NCBI GenBank assembly: GCA_947373775.1
Contig: CANBZE010000063.1
Span: 1-8,033 of the forward strand
Origin: Alphaproteobacteria bacterium
GTDB lineage: Bacteria; Pseudomonadota; Alphaproteobacteria; Micropepsales; Micropepsaceae
Length of the DNA stretch: 8,033 nt
Direction: 5' to 3'
Position 1 is the stretch's first letter. Each line of letters begins with the position of its first letter. Of this stretch, positions 1 through 6,084 are shown in pieces. The notes under the pieces were generated by a model. It searched no databases, was not told the origin of the DNA, and worked only from the letters and a program-made list of their open reading frames with translations. The position numbers were made by a program, and so were the translations under genes.

Positions 1-461
1 GCCGGCGGCAGGCCCGCCAGCAGCCCGGAAAAGCCCACGATGGCGGCGGGCCGGACCTTGCGGCGCAGGCCCACATGCAAGGACAGCATGGTTCCTTGCG
101 AAAATCCCGCCAGCGCCAGATTCTCGGGCGGCAGGCCCAGCCGCGCCAGCTCACCATCCAGATATTCGTCCAGCTGGGGACCGGCGACTTCCACGCCCTT
201 CTGCATTTCGTGCGGGTCGATGCGGGAGATGGGAAACCACTGATACCCTGCGCTTCCCGGAACGCGGGTCGGTGCATTGGGCGCGCCCGGCACCCGCGTG
301 GGCGCGTTGGGGGCGACAAATTCACAGGTCGGCAGCAAGTCCTGCCAATGGCCGGCCAGGGAAATCAGATCCTTGCCGTCGGCGCCATAGCCATGCACCA
401 GCACCACCAGATGGGTGGCAGGGCCGCGCGCGGGCGCCAAAGTCGGTCCGGAAAGTGGCAT
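1..461 (-). CDS. Carboxylesterase/phospholipase-type alpha/beta hydrolase, 3' end cut by window edge
   Basis: The first 153 residues of a serine hydrolase of the Abhydrolase_2 (carboxylesterase/phospholipase) type are visible; the rest lies left of the window. Reading from ATG at 461, the order is a beta strand into the oxyanion region HGYGADGKDL (residues 23-32), a conserved GYQWF stretch (72-76), and the nucleophile elbow GFSQGT with the likely catalytic serine at 121. The Asp and His of the triad would fall outside the window. Family members hydrolyse short esters or lysophospholipids, normally as soluble cytoplasmic enzymes; no signal peptide is seen. The start is well fixed because an in-frame TAA lies six codons upstream (477-479) with no start codon between. 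The gene is divergent from gluQ with only 29 bp between starts. Residues 50-69 are an exact ten-residue tandem repeat. Family is fairly sure; substrate is unknown. Confidence 0.85.
   Translation of the reverse strand, partial: MPLSGPTLAPARGPATHLVVLVHGYGADGKDLISLAGHWQDLLPTCEFVAPNAPTRVPGAPNAPTRVPGSAGYQWFPISRIDPHEMQKGVEVAGPQLDEYLDGELARLGLPPENLALAGFSQGTMLSLHVGLRRKVRPAAIVGFSGLLAGLPP
255..314 (-). repeat. In-frame tandem duplication encoding APNAPTRVPG twice
   Basis: Two adjacent 30-bp units (285-314, then 255-284 in reading order) encode the identical decapeptide APNAPTRVPG in the esterase (residues 50-59 and 60-69). The DNA copies differ at 8 of 10 codons, always at the third base and always silently; only the Pro codons at unit positions 2 and 9 are unchanged. 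The stretch sits between the strand ending in FVAP and the GYQWF segment, a surface loop of variable length in this family. Confidence 0.85.
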
Positions 462-490
462 GAGGCTTTCTATGCGTTAAACTCCGCAGG

Positions 491-1336
491 ATGATTGTCA
501 CAAGGTTCGCACCCAGTCCAACCGGGCTTTTGCACCTGGGCCATGCCTATGCGGCGATTACCGCCTATAAGAGCGGTGACGATTTTCTGCTGCGGATCGA
601 GGACATCGACAAGGGCCGTTCGCGCGACGCCTTCATCCTGCAGATATTCTATGACCTGAAATGGCTGGGCCTGTCCTGGGACGAGCCCACCATGCGCCAG
701 TCCACCCGCATGGGCGCCTATGCCGAGGCGCTGGTGAACCTGAAGGCGCGCGGGCTGGTCTATCCGTGCTTCTGCACCCGCGCCGAAATCGCAGCCGAGA
801 TCGCACGCGCCGGCGAAGCGCAACACTTCGATAATTTGGGCCCTTCGGGCCCCGGGCCCGATGGACCGCTTTATCCTGGCACCTGCCGCGCCTTGTCGCG
901 CGATGAAGGGCTGGCGCGGATCGCGGCGGGCGAAAGCTATGCCCTGCGGCTGGACGTCGCCCAGGCGGCGGCGCTGACGGGACCGCTGACCTTTACCGAA
1001 CGCGGCCTTCGCCACGCGGTGGATTCCTTGCGCTTCGGGGACATCGTGATCGCGCGCAAGGACATGCCGACCTCGTATCACCTGGCGGTGGTGGTGGATG
1101 ATGCCCACCAGCAAGTCAGCCTGGTGACGCGCGGCGAAGACCTGCTTCCCGCCACCCATATCCAGCGACTGCTACAGGCGTTGCTGAAGCTGCCCGAACC
1201 AACCTATGCCCATCACCCGCTGGTGCTGGATGAAACCGGCAAGAAATTCTCCAAGCGCGACGGCGCGGTCAGCCTGGAAAGCCTGCGCGAGACGGGCGCC
1301 ACGCCCGCCGACATCCGCGCCCGCATTGGTCTTTAG
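491..1336 (+). CDS. gluQ: Glutamyl-Q tRNA(Asp) synthetase (GluQ-RS)
   Basis: A paralogue of the catalytic half of glutamyl-tRNA synthetase. It activates glutamate and attaches it to the queuosine base in the anticodon loop of tRNA(Asp), not to the 3' end. Visible motifs are FAPSPTG followed by the HIGH-type HLGH (residues 15-18), the LRIEDID segment (34-40), and the KMSKS-type KFSKR (252-256). A zinc site typical of GluQ-RS is present as C93-x-C95 and Y128-x3-C132. At 281 residues it lacks the C-terminal anticodon-binding domain of full GltX, as expected for GluQ-RS and slightly shorter than the E. coli protein. The ATG at 491 begins five residues before FAPSPTG, the family's usual position; a bare AGG abuts it, so initiation may be leaderless or weak. 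The loop between the zinc Cys pair and Tyr carries a GP-rich insert. hisE follows after 26 bp. Confidence 0.95.
   Translation: MIVTRFAPSPTGLLHLGHAYAAITAYKSGDDFLLRIEDIDKGRSRDAFILQIFYDLKWLGLSWDEPTMRQSTRMGAYAEALVNLKARGLVYPCFCTRAEIAAEIARAGEAQHFDNLGPSGPGPDGPLYPGTCRALSRDEGLARIAAGESYALRLDVAQAAALTGPLTFTERGLRHAVDSLRFGDIVIARKDMPTSYHLAVVVDDAHQQVSLVTRGEDLLPATHIQRLLQALLKLPEPTYAHHPLVLDETGKKFSKRDGAVSLESLRETGATPADIRARIGL
838..859 (+). repeat. Three GGGCCC copies in 22 bp inside gluQ
   Basis: GGGCCC occurs at 838-843, 847-852 and 854-859. Each copy is self-complementary and neighbouring copies can pair, for example 838-843 with 847-852 around a TTC loop. The stretch encodes the GP-rich part (about residues 116-123) of the loop between the two halves of the GluQ-RS zinc site. 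It is probably a local low-complexity expansion rather than a regulatory element. Confidence 0.6.
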
Positions 1337-1356
1337 CTTTAAAGCTGTGCTATAGG
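1326..1356 (+). promoter_or_regulatory. Candidate hisE promoter with a 12-bp palindrome in its spacer
   Basis: TTGGTC at 1326-1331 and GCTATAGG at 1349-1356 are separated by 17 bp. They resemble the alphaproteobacterial housekeeping pattern (TTGAC-type -35 and GCTANAWC-type -10, as described in Caulobacter). The expected start of transcription is about 1361-1364, on or beside the hisE ATG at 1363, so the mRNA would be leaderless or nearly so; no Shine-Dalgarno sequence precedes that ATG. The spacer holds a perfect palindrome, AGCTTTAAAGCT (1335-1346), overlapping the gluQ stop codon. It could be an operator. Prediction by eye only. Confidence 0.4.
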
Positions 1357-1362
1357 CGCGTC

Positions 1363-1680
1363 ATGTCCGAAGGCCTCGACCGACTATTCGCCACCATCGC
1401 CGCCCGCAAGGATGCGGACCCCGGCCAGTCCTACACCGCCAAGCTGCTGGCCGCGGGCGTGGAGAAGTGCGCCAAGAAATTCGGGGAAGAGGCGACCGAG
1501 GCGGTGATCGCCGCCATCAGCCGCGACAAGACTGAGCTGGCCAAGGAATCCGCCGATGTGCTGTATCACCTGGCGGTGCTGTGGGCGGCCAGCGGCATCA
1601 CCCCGGACGATGTGTATGCGGTGCTGAAAGCGCGCGAAGCAATGTCGGGGCTTGAAGAAAAGGCCGGCCGCAAGGGCTAG
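1363..1680 (+). CDS. hisE: Phosphoribosyl-ATP pyrophosphatase (HisE)
   Basis: HisE performs the second step of histidine synthesis, hydrolysing phosphoribosyl-ATP to phosphoribosyl-AMP and pyrophosphate in the cytoplasm. The 105-residue protein is a single all-alpha MazG/PRA-PH-like domain. The metal-binding acidic residues are visible as K39-K-F-G-E42-E43-x2-E46 in the first long helix and E62-x2-D65 in the second (KESADVLYHL). Length and the GVEKCAKKFGEEATE block fit stand-alone HisE; it is not fused to HisI. The ATG at 1363 gives the family's usual N-terminus, and no ribosome-binding site is seen before it. In many alphaproteobacteria hisE ends the hisBHAF(I)E operon; here it follows gluQ with no other his gene in the window. 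A hairpin follows its stop codon. Confidence 0.95.
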   Translation: MSEGLDRLFATIAARKDADPGQSYTAKLLAAGVEKCAKKFGEEATEAVIAAISRDKTELAKESADVLYHLAVLWAASGITPDDVYAVLKAREAMSGLEEKAGRKG

Positions 1681-1691
1681 CTAGGGAGCGA

Positions 1692-1737
1692 CCGGCAACC
1701 CGGAGCGGATGCAAAGCATCCGCGCAGGGCCTGCCGG
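1692..1737. terminator. Nested hairpin between convergent hisE and XRE gene
   Basis: The inner stem is a perfect 8-bp inverted repeat, GCGGATGC (1705-1712) and GCATCCGC (1716-1723), around an AAA loop. An outer 6-bp stem, CCGGCA (1692-1697) and TGCCGG (1732-1737), encloses it. It fills most of the 66-bp gap between two convergent stop codons, the right place for a bidirectional terminator. On the plus strand a T run (1753-1757) follows only after 15 bases; no T run follows directly on either strand. A dispersed palindromic repeat is an alternative explanation. Confidence 0.5.
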
Positions 1738-1746
1738 CGCGACCAA

Positions 1747-2142
1747 CTAAGATTTTTGTTCTTCTTCCTCGGCGAGGCTCTTCACCAGGTCAAGCATGCG
1801 CTTGCGCACCTTGGTGTCCTTGATCTTCATGAAGGCCAGCGCCAACTGCAGGCCTTCGCCGCTGGAAACGAACTCCATCACCGGCGCGCCGTCGGATTCG
1901 ACCTCGCCCGCCGCGCTGACGCCTTCATAGAAGAAATCCACCGGCACATTGAGAATGCGCGACACTTCGAACAGCCGGCCGGCGCCGATGCGGTTCACGC
2001 CCTTCTCATATTTCTGCACCTGCTGGAATGTCAGGCCGAGCATATCACCCAGCTTTTCCTGGCTCATGCCGATCAGCATGCGGCGGATGCGCACGCGATT
2101 GCCGACCTGGATATCGATGGGATTGGCCTGTTTTTTCGCCAC
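1747..2142 (-). CDS. XRE-family helix-turn-helix transcriptional regulator
   Basis: A 131-residue DNA-binding protein of the Xre/Cro type. The HTH_3 domain covers about residues 13-72: IGMSQEKLGDMLGLT is the first part of the HTH and TFQQVQKYEKG (38-48) holds the recognition helix. The remaining 60 residues are a helical tail ending in an acidic EEEE stretch, with no metal or ligand motif I can name. The N-terminal NPIDIQVGNRVRIRR and QKYEKG blocks match a widespread alphaproteobacterial group that, to my knowledge, includes the rhizobial regulator PraR; orthology is inferred. The start is GTG at 2142: an in-frame TAA lies five codons upstream with no other start between, and GAGAA at 2147-2151 is a possible ribosome-binding site. 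It lies 60 bp downstream of lnt, so it may be the last gene of that operon or have its own promoter. Its target genes cannot be told from sequence. Confidence 0.9.
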   Translation of the reverse strand: MAKKQANPIDIQVGNRVRIRRMLIGMSQEKLGDMLGLTFQQVQKYEKGVNRIGAGRLFEVSRILNVPVDFFYEGVSAAGEVESDGAPVMEFVSSGEGLQLALAFMKIKDTKVRKRMLDLVKSLAEEEEQKS

Positions 2143-2202
2143 GTGTTTCTCAAATTATCTGACGGGCGGGAACTTGCCCCATCTGTCACACAACGGAAAC
2201 AA
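2143..2202 (-). promoter_or_regulatory. lnt-XRE gap with a -10-like hexamer and weak stem
   Basis: On the minus strand GATAAT (2159 to 2154) resembles a -10 element ending 11 bases before the GTG start. No good -35 lies at 16-18 bp; the nearest match, GTGACA (2189 to 2184), is 24 bp away. A 6-bp inverted repeat, CGGAAA (2194-2199) and TTTCCG (2213-2218), spans the lnt stop and might act as a weak terminator. The regulator may therefore have a promoter of its own, but the support is slight. Confidence 0.2.
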
Positions 2203-3765
2203 CTAATTTCGTTTTCCGGCGCGAAGCTTAACAGCTTGCAACCCGGAGGCGGCAAAAACCGCGACAACCAGCAACAACAGAAACGCCATGTCGCCGAAGC
2301 GGTCATACGGGGTGGGCTTCAACGCCCGCGGGAGGCTCGCGTCAACAACACCCGTCCGGTTCAGCGCCAGGCGGCTGCGCACACGGCCATTGCCGTCGAT
2401 TATCGCGCTGATGCCGGTATTGGCGGCGCGCGCGATCGGCAACCCTTCCTCGATGGCGCGCACCTGCGCGCTCAGCAGATGCTGGTGCGGGCCGGTCCAG
2501 GGGCCGAACCAGGAATCATCGGTGATGTTGACAAGCCAACCGGGGCGCGGGCTGCCGGGATCGGTGACGGCATGGGGAAAGATCACTTCGTAGCAGATCA
2601 GCGGCGTCACCGGCGGCGCAGGCGCGGCATCCAGCACATGGGGATGATCGCCGGCGCTGAAACCGGGGCCCACCGCGAGCTGGCTTAGGCCGATGCTGCC
2701 CAGCATACCGGCCAGCGGCAGATATTCCCCGAACGGCACCAGATGGAATTTGTCGTAGGTTTGCGGCAGCCCGCCGCCGGGCGCGAACAGATAGAGGCTG
2801 TTATAGGCGGTAAGGCCCTTGGCATCGCGCAGAAAACGATCGGAGCCGGTCATCAAAGTCTGGCCGCGCATAGTGAACAGCCCAGTGATCTGGTCCAGCG
2901 CGCCGGGCGCACGGGCCACGGCAAAACCGGTGGCGGCTTCCGGCCATATGATATGGGTGGGCTTGCCGGGCTGGGTGCTGAGAGCAAGCAGCCGCTCCCA
3001 GTTGCGTACCATCAGGCGGCGGACATATTTCTCGGCTTGCGGAATATTCGGCTGCACCAGCCGGATGCTGACGCCGGGCACCGTGTCCATCGGAGATGCG
3101 GACAGGCGCGATGCACCAAATCCCCACAGCGCGGCAAACACCAGAACCATCGCGGCGGGCAATTGCCAGCGCCGCGTGGCCAGTTCCGCCAGTGACGCGC
3201 CCAGCAATATGGTCAGCAAGGACAGGCCATAGGCTCCCACCAGGCTGGCCGATTGCAGCACCGCCAGACTGGCGCCCCAGCCATAGGCAGGGAGATTCCA
3301 GGGAAAGCCCGTAAAGATGTGCCCGCGCAGCCATTCGCTGATCGCCAGCATCACGGCAAAAATGAGAATGCGGCCCGGTCCGTCCTGCCAGAAATAGATC
3401 GCGACGGCGCAGGCCAGCGCGCCAAACAGCGCCAGCCCGGCAGGCAAAAACAGCGCGAAGGGCAATTGCCACAGATTGGCGTCGGGATAGATCAGGAAGG
3501 GATAGACAATCCAGTGCAGCCCCACCAGGAATTGGCCGAAGAAGAAAGCCCAGCCCGCCGCCGCACCGCGCCGCACCGGTTTGGGCGCGGCATCGGCGCC
3601 ATCCAGCAGCAGCACCAGCACGCCATAGCCAATAAGAAGCGCGGGAAAGAATTCCAGCGGCGCAAAGCCGGTGGCGGAAATAGCGCCCGCCGCAAACGCC
3701 AGCAGCAAACGCCGCCAACCGCTGAGGCCACGCATCCAGTCGCCGGTTCGCGCCAGAGCATTCAT
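2203..3765 (-). CDS. lnt: Apolipoprotein N-acyltransferase (Lnt)
   Basis: Lnt adds the third acyl chain, taken from a phospholipid, to the N-terminal cysteine of lipoproteins at the periplasmic face of the inner membrane, the last step of lipoprotein maturation. The 520-residue protein has the family architecture: hydrophobic membrane segments over about residues 18-220, a nitrilase-type domain over about 232-480, and a final membrane helix near 492-510. The catalytic triad is visible as E276 (IIWPEAATG), K339 (YDKFHLVPFGE) and C391 (LICYEVIFP); E347 in FGEYLP and the DDSWFG block are also conserved. The ATG at 3765 overlaps the corC stop by 4 nt (ATGA), which fixes the start and suggests coupled translation. 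The upstream PlsC-type gene could help supply phospholipid acyl donors. Identification is firm. Confidence 0.97.
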   Translation of the reverse strand: MNALARTGDWMRGLSGWRRLLLAFAAGAISATGFAPLEFFPALLIGYGVLVLLLDGADAAPKPVRRGAAAGWAFFFGQFLVGLHWIVYPFLIYPDANLWQLPFALFLPAGLALFGALACAVAIYFWQDGPGRILIFAVMLAISEWLRGHIFTGFPWNLPAYGWGASLAVLQSASLVGAYGLSLLTILLGASLAELATRRWQLPAAMVLVFAALWGFGASRLSASPMDTVPGVSIRLVQPNIPQAEKYVRRLMVRNWERLLALSTQPGKPTHIIWPEAATGFAVARAPGALDQITGLFTMRGQTLMTGSDRFLRDAKGLTAYNSLYLFAPGGGLPQTYDKFHLVPFGEYLPLAGMLGSIGLSQLAVGPGFSAGDHPHVLDAAPAPPVTPLICYEVIFPHAVTDPGSPRPGWLVNITDDSWFGPWTGPHQHLLSAQVRAIEEGLPIARAANTGISAIIDGNGRVRSRLALNRTGVVDASLPRALKPTPYDRFGDMAFLLLLVVAVFAASGLQAVKLRAGKRN

Positions 3766-4637
3766 TCCGTGGCGAGCGTCCTGGGCAGGGTAACGCGCAA
3801 GCGGCGCACCCGGCGCGGATCGGCATCCAGCACCTGGAATTCGGTGCCGTCGGGATGGGCCACGATTTCGCCGCGCAGCGGCACCCGCCCCAGCAGCGAC
3901 ATCACCAGGCCGCCCAGGCTGTCGATGTCGCGCGCCTCTTCGGCGTCTTCCACCATAAGGTCATGGCCGGTCTGGGCCTTGAAATCGTCCAGGTCCATGC
4001 GGGCATCGGCGATGAAGCCGTCACCATCGGGCTTGATGACGGCCGCGTCCTCGTCATGCTCGTCGGCGATATCGCCCACGATTTCTTCGATAATGTCCTC
4101 GATGGAAACCAGGCCGTCGGTGCCGCCATATTCGTCGATCACCAGCGCCAGATGGGTATGGGTGGCCTGCATCTTCAGCAGCAGATCCAGCGCCCGCATC
4201 GACGGCGGGGCAAACAGGATGGGGCGCTTCAGGGAGGTGATCTTGGCGTTGGGGGGCAGGCAATAAGGACCGTCGGACTCCGATTCCAAAAGGCCCAGCA
4301 CATCCTTCACATGGATCAGGCCGGTGGGATCGTCCAGGGTTTCTGCATAAACCGGCAGGCGCGAATGCTGCGCTTCGCGAAACATCCTGAGCAGTTCAGC
4401 CAGGCCGATGGTTTCATCCACCGCCACGATCTCGGCGCGCGGCACCATCACGTCGCGAACTTTGAGTTCGCCGAAACTGAGCAGGTTGCCCAGCATCACC
4501 CGTTCCTGCGCGGACAGAGCGGGCGACTCGCGGTCGCTTTCCTCGATCACTTCTTCCAGGCTGACACGCATGGCGGCGGCTTCGGCATCCTGGCCGGTGA
4601 TCTTCCGCATCAGGCGCTTCAACGGATGATCGCTCAT
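3762..4637 (-). CDS. corC: CorC/YbeX/TlyC-family CBS-domain protein
   Basis: A 291-residue soluble protein with two CBS domains (about residues 62-118, starting VRDVMVPRAEI, and about 135-190, containing LALVIDEYGGTDGLVSIEDIIEEIVGDI) and a C-terminal CorC_HlyC domain (about 205-285, with the DSLGG block). It has no DUF21 membrane domain and is close in length to E. coli CorC/YbeX. Members have been linked to magnesium/cobalt efflux and, for YbeX, to ribosome and RNA metabolism; older annotation as a hemolysin is probably misleading. CBS pairs usually bind adenine nucleotides. ATG at 4637 overlaps the ybeY stop and the stop overlaps lnt, each by 4 nt. A purine-rich AAAGAAG inside the ybeY tail (4656 to 4650 on the opposite reading, within a 7-bp inverted repeat) lies upstream. 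Family certain; physiological role less so. Confidence 0.93.
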   Translation of the reverse strand: MSDHPLKRLMRKITGQDAEAAAMRVSLEEVIEESDRESPALSAQERVMLGNLLSFGELKVRDVMVPRAEIVAVDETIGLAELLRMFREAQHSRLPVYAETLDDPTGLIHVKDVLGLLESESDGPYCLPPNAKITSLKRPILFAPPSMRALDLLLKMQATHTHLALVIDEYGGTDGLVSIEDIIEEIVGDIADEHDEDAAVIKPDGDGFIADARMDLDDFKAQTGHDLMVEDAEEARDIDSLGGLVMSLLGRVPLRGEIVAHPDGTEFQVLDADPRRVRRLRVTLPRTLATE

Positions 4638-5149
4638 TGCGCTTCTTTAAAAGAAGAAGTGGGCGCATAGGGATCGGCGATGCCCAGCCGGGCCAGGATC
4701 TTCACTTCCAGCGGCTCCATCACCTTGGCATCCTTGGGACGTTCATGATCGTGGCCGGCCAGGTGCAGCACGCCATGCACCACCAGATGGCTGGCATGAT
4801 CGGCAAAACGCTTGCCCGCCGCCTTGGCTTCCTTGGCGGTGACGCCATGGGCGATGGCGATGTCGCCGGCATGAGCATCGGCCAGGCGAGCGCAGCGAAG
4901 CCGTCCGGCCGTGCGACCATTAGAGAAGCCGTCGCCGGACGGGAACGACAGGACATTGGTCGGCTTGTCCTTGCCGCGAAAGTCGCGGTTCAGCGCCCGC
5001 AAGGCCTTGTCGTTGGTGAGCAGGATAGTGAAATCACCCTTCAACTTGCCCGCCTTGCGCGCCGCTTCGGCCGCGGTCAACAGCCGCGCCTGCAGCCCGC
5101 GATGGGTACGCCACTTGGTATCCTGGATCAGCAGGGTAATCCCGCTCAT
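4634..5149 (-). CDS. ybeY: Endoribonuclease YbeY (rRNA maturation factor)
   Basis: YbeY is a single-strand RNase with a bound metal, needed for 16S rRNA 3'-end maturation and ribosome quality control. The signature is clear: H125-G-V-L-H129-L-A-G-H-D-H135 gives the three metal-binding histidines, and RGKDKPTNVLSFP (58-70) is the family's other conserved block. The usual Tyr in HLxGYDH is His133 here. Length is 171 residues against about 155 in E. coli; the excess is mostly between SFP and GDIAIA, where 24 residues (71-94) replace about 12. That extra loop is built from repeated DNA at 4897-4942. Both ends overlap neighbours by 4 nt (ATGA with phoH and with corC). The PhoH/YbeZ partner is encoded just upstream, as in E. 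coli. The extra loop lies outside the visible active-site motif, so function is likely kept. Confidence 0.95.
   Translation of the reverse strand: MSGITLLIQDTKWRTHRGLQARLLTAAEAARKAGKLKGDFTILLTNDKALRALNRDFRGKDKPTNVLSFPSGDGFSNGRTAGRLRCARLADAHAGDIAIAHGVTAKEAKAAGKRFADHASHLVVHGVLHLAGHDHERPKDAKVMEPLEVKILARLGIADPYAPTSSFKEAQ
4897..4942. repeat. Direct and inverted repeats in the extra YbeY loop
   Basis: GAAGCCGTC occurs twice in direct orientation (4897-4905 and 4925-4933). A perfect 9-bp inverted repeat, CCGTCCGGC (4901-4909) and GCCGGACGG (4934-4942), overlaps both copies with a 24-nt loop. The two direct copies are read in different frames (one as Asp-Gly-Phe, the other within Gly-Arg-Leu-Arg), so the similarity is at DNA level rather than protein level. 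The block coincides with the part of YbeY that is longer than in E. coli. Confidence 0.6.
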
Positions 5150-6084
5150 GATTTGCCGTGGCGAGTATAGGCGGCAACGATGCGCGCGACGAGGGGATGG
5201 CGCACCACGTCTTTTTCCCCGAATCGGCTGACACCGACGCCTTCGACGCCTTCCAGGAAGGCCAAAGCTTCGCTCAGCCCCTCGGCCCGGCCGCCCGGCA
5301 GATCGCTTTGCGACGGGTCACCCGTGACGACCATGTGACTGTCCTCGCCCAGCCGGGTCAGCGCCATCTTCATCTGGGCCTGGGTGGTGTTCTGGGCCTC
5401 GTCCAGGATGACAAAGGCGCGGCTGAGAGTGCGCCCGCGCATGAAAGCCAGCGGCGCCACTTCGATCACGCCCTGTTCCATCAGCCGGCTGGCCTTGTCG
5501 CCCAACACATCGAACAGCGCATCATAAAGCGGCCGCAGATAGGGATCGATCTTCTCTTTCAGGTCGCCAGGCAGAAAGCCCAGCCGTTCGCCTGCTTCCA
5601 GCGCCGGGCGCGACAGGATCAGCCGGTCGACGCGTTTTTCATGCAGCATATGGGCGGCAAACGCCGCCGCCAGATAGGTCTTGCCGGTGCCCGCCGGCCC
5701 GATGCCGAACACCAGCGGCTGCTGGCGCATCATGTCGATATAGGCGGCCTGCGCCGGCGAGCGCGGCCGCACCGCGCGCGAAGACGCCGTCTTGATCGCG
5801 CCCGGGGCATTGACGCGCCCCGCATCGGTGAAGCGGATTTCCGCATCGACCTCCGCTAGGGTGATGCTTTCGCCCGCTTCCAGCCGCGCATACAGCGCGC
5901 GCAGGATGGCGGCGGCGCGCTCGCGCGCCTTCCCATCCACCGCCACCAGGTTGCCGCGCATGTCCAGCACGGCATCAAGCTTCTGCTCGATGCGGGCGAA
6001 ATGCTTGGCATGGGGGCCCGACAGCGCCGCCAAAAGACGGTTGTCGGAAAATTCCAGGATCAAACTGTTCTTGCGGCTGCTCAA
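5146..6084 (-). CDS. phoH: PhoH-family ATPase (YbeZ)
   Basis: A 312-residue PhoH-like P-loop ATPase, the usual partner of YbeY. An N-terminal region (about residues 1-90, [13 protein letters not shown] onward, KH-like in this family) leads to the ATPase domain. Walker A is GPAGTGKT (129-136), Walker B is FVILDEAQN (224-232), and the [12 protein letters not shown] block (252-263) is family-typical. Members are thought to be RNA-associated ATPases or helicases acting with YbeY. The start is TTG at 6084, sharing TTGA with the miaB stop. GGAA (6095 to 6092) gives a ribosome-binding site with 7 nt spacing, and the next Met (residue 42) would remove the conserved N-terminus. The stop overlaps the ybeY start by 4 nt. 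The TTG start may hold translation below that of its neighbours; that is inference. Confidence 0.95.
   Translation of the reverse strand: MSSRKNSLILEFSDNRLLAALSGPHAKHFARIEQKLDAVLDMRGNLVAVDGKARERAAAILRALYARLEAGESITLAEVDAEIRFTDAGRVNAPGAIKTASSRAVRPRSPAQAAYIDMMRQQPLVFGIGPAGTGKTYLAAAFAAHMLHEKRVDRLILSRPALEAGERLGFLPGDLKEKIDPYLRPLYDALFDVLGDKASRLMEQGVIEVAPLAFMRGRTLSRAFVILDEAQNTTQAQMKMALTRLGEDSHMVVTGDPSQSDLPGGRAEGLSEALAFLEGVEGVGVSRFGEKDVVRHPLVARIVAAYTRHGKS

Noticed and set aside
470..1159. 229-codon minus-strand frame opposite gluQ
   Set aside because: Antisense shadow of gluQ, which has intact synthetase motifs and the family's usual length.
2169..2195. GGAAC motif on the plus strand as an EcfG-type stress promoter
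   Set aside because: No CGTT-type -10 occurs at the required spacing, and the only plus-strand sequence downstream is antisense to lnt.
2801..3826. 341-codon minus-strand frame overlapping lnt
   Set aside because: Out-of-frame reading of lnt with an Arg/Ala/Cys-rich composition typical of a shifted frame; the lnt frame carries the catalytic triad.
3253..4266. 337-codon open frame on the plus strand across lnt and corC
   Set aside because: Spans two well-identified minus-strand genes, is rich in Arg/Gln/Ala with low-complexity serine runs, and has no motif; a shadow frame.
4642..4656. 7-bp inverted repeat with A/T-rich centre just before corC
   Set aside because: It lies in the ybeY 3' coding end, is low-complexity CTT/AAG sequence, and is better explained by the purine-rich ribosome-binding region of corC than by an operator.
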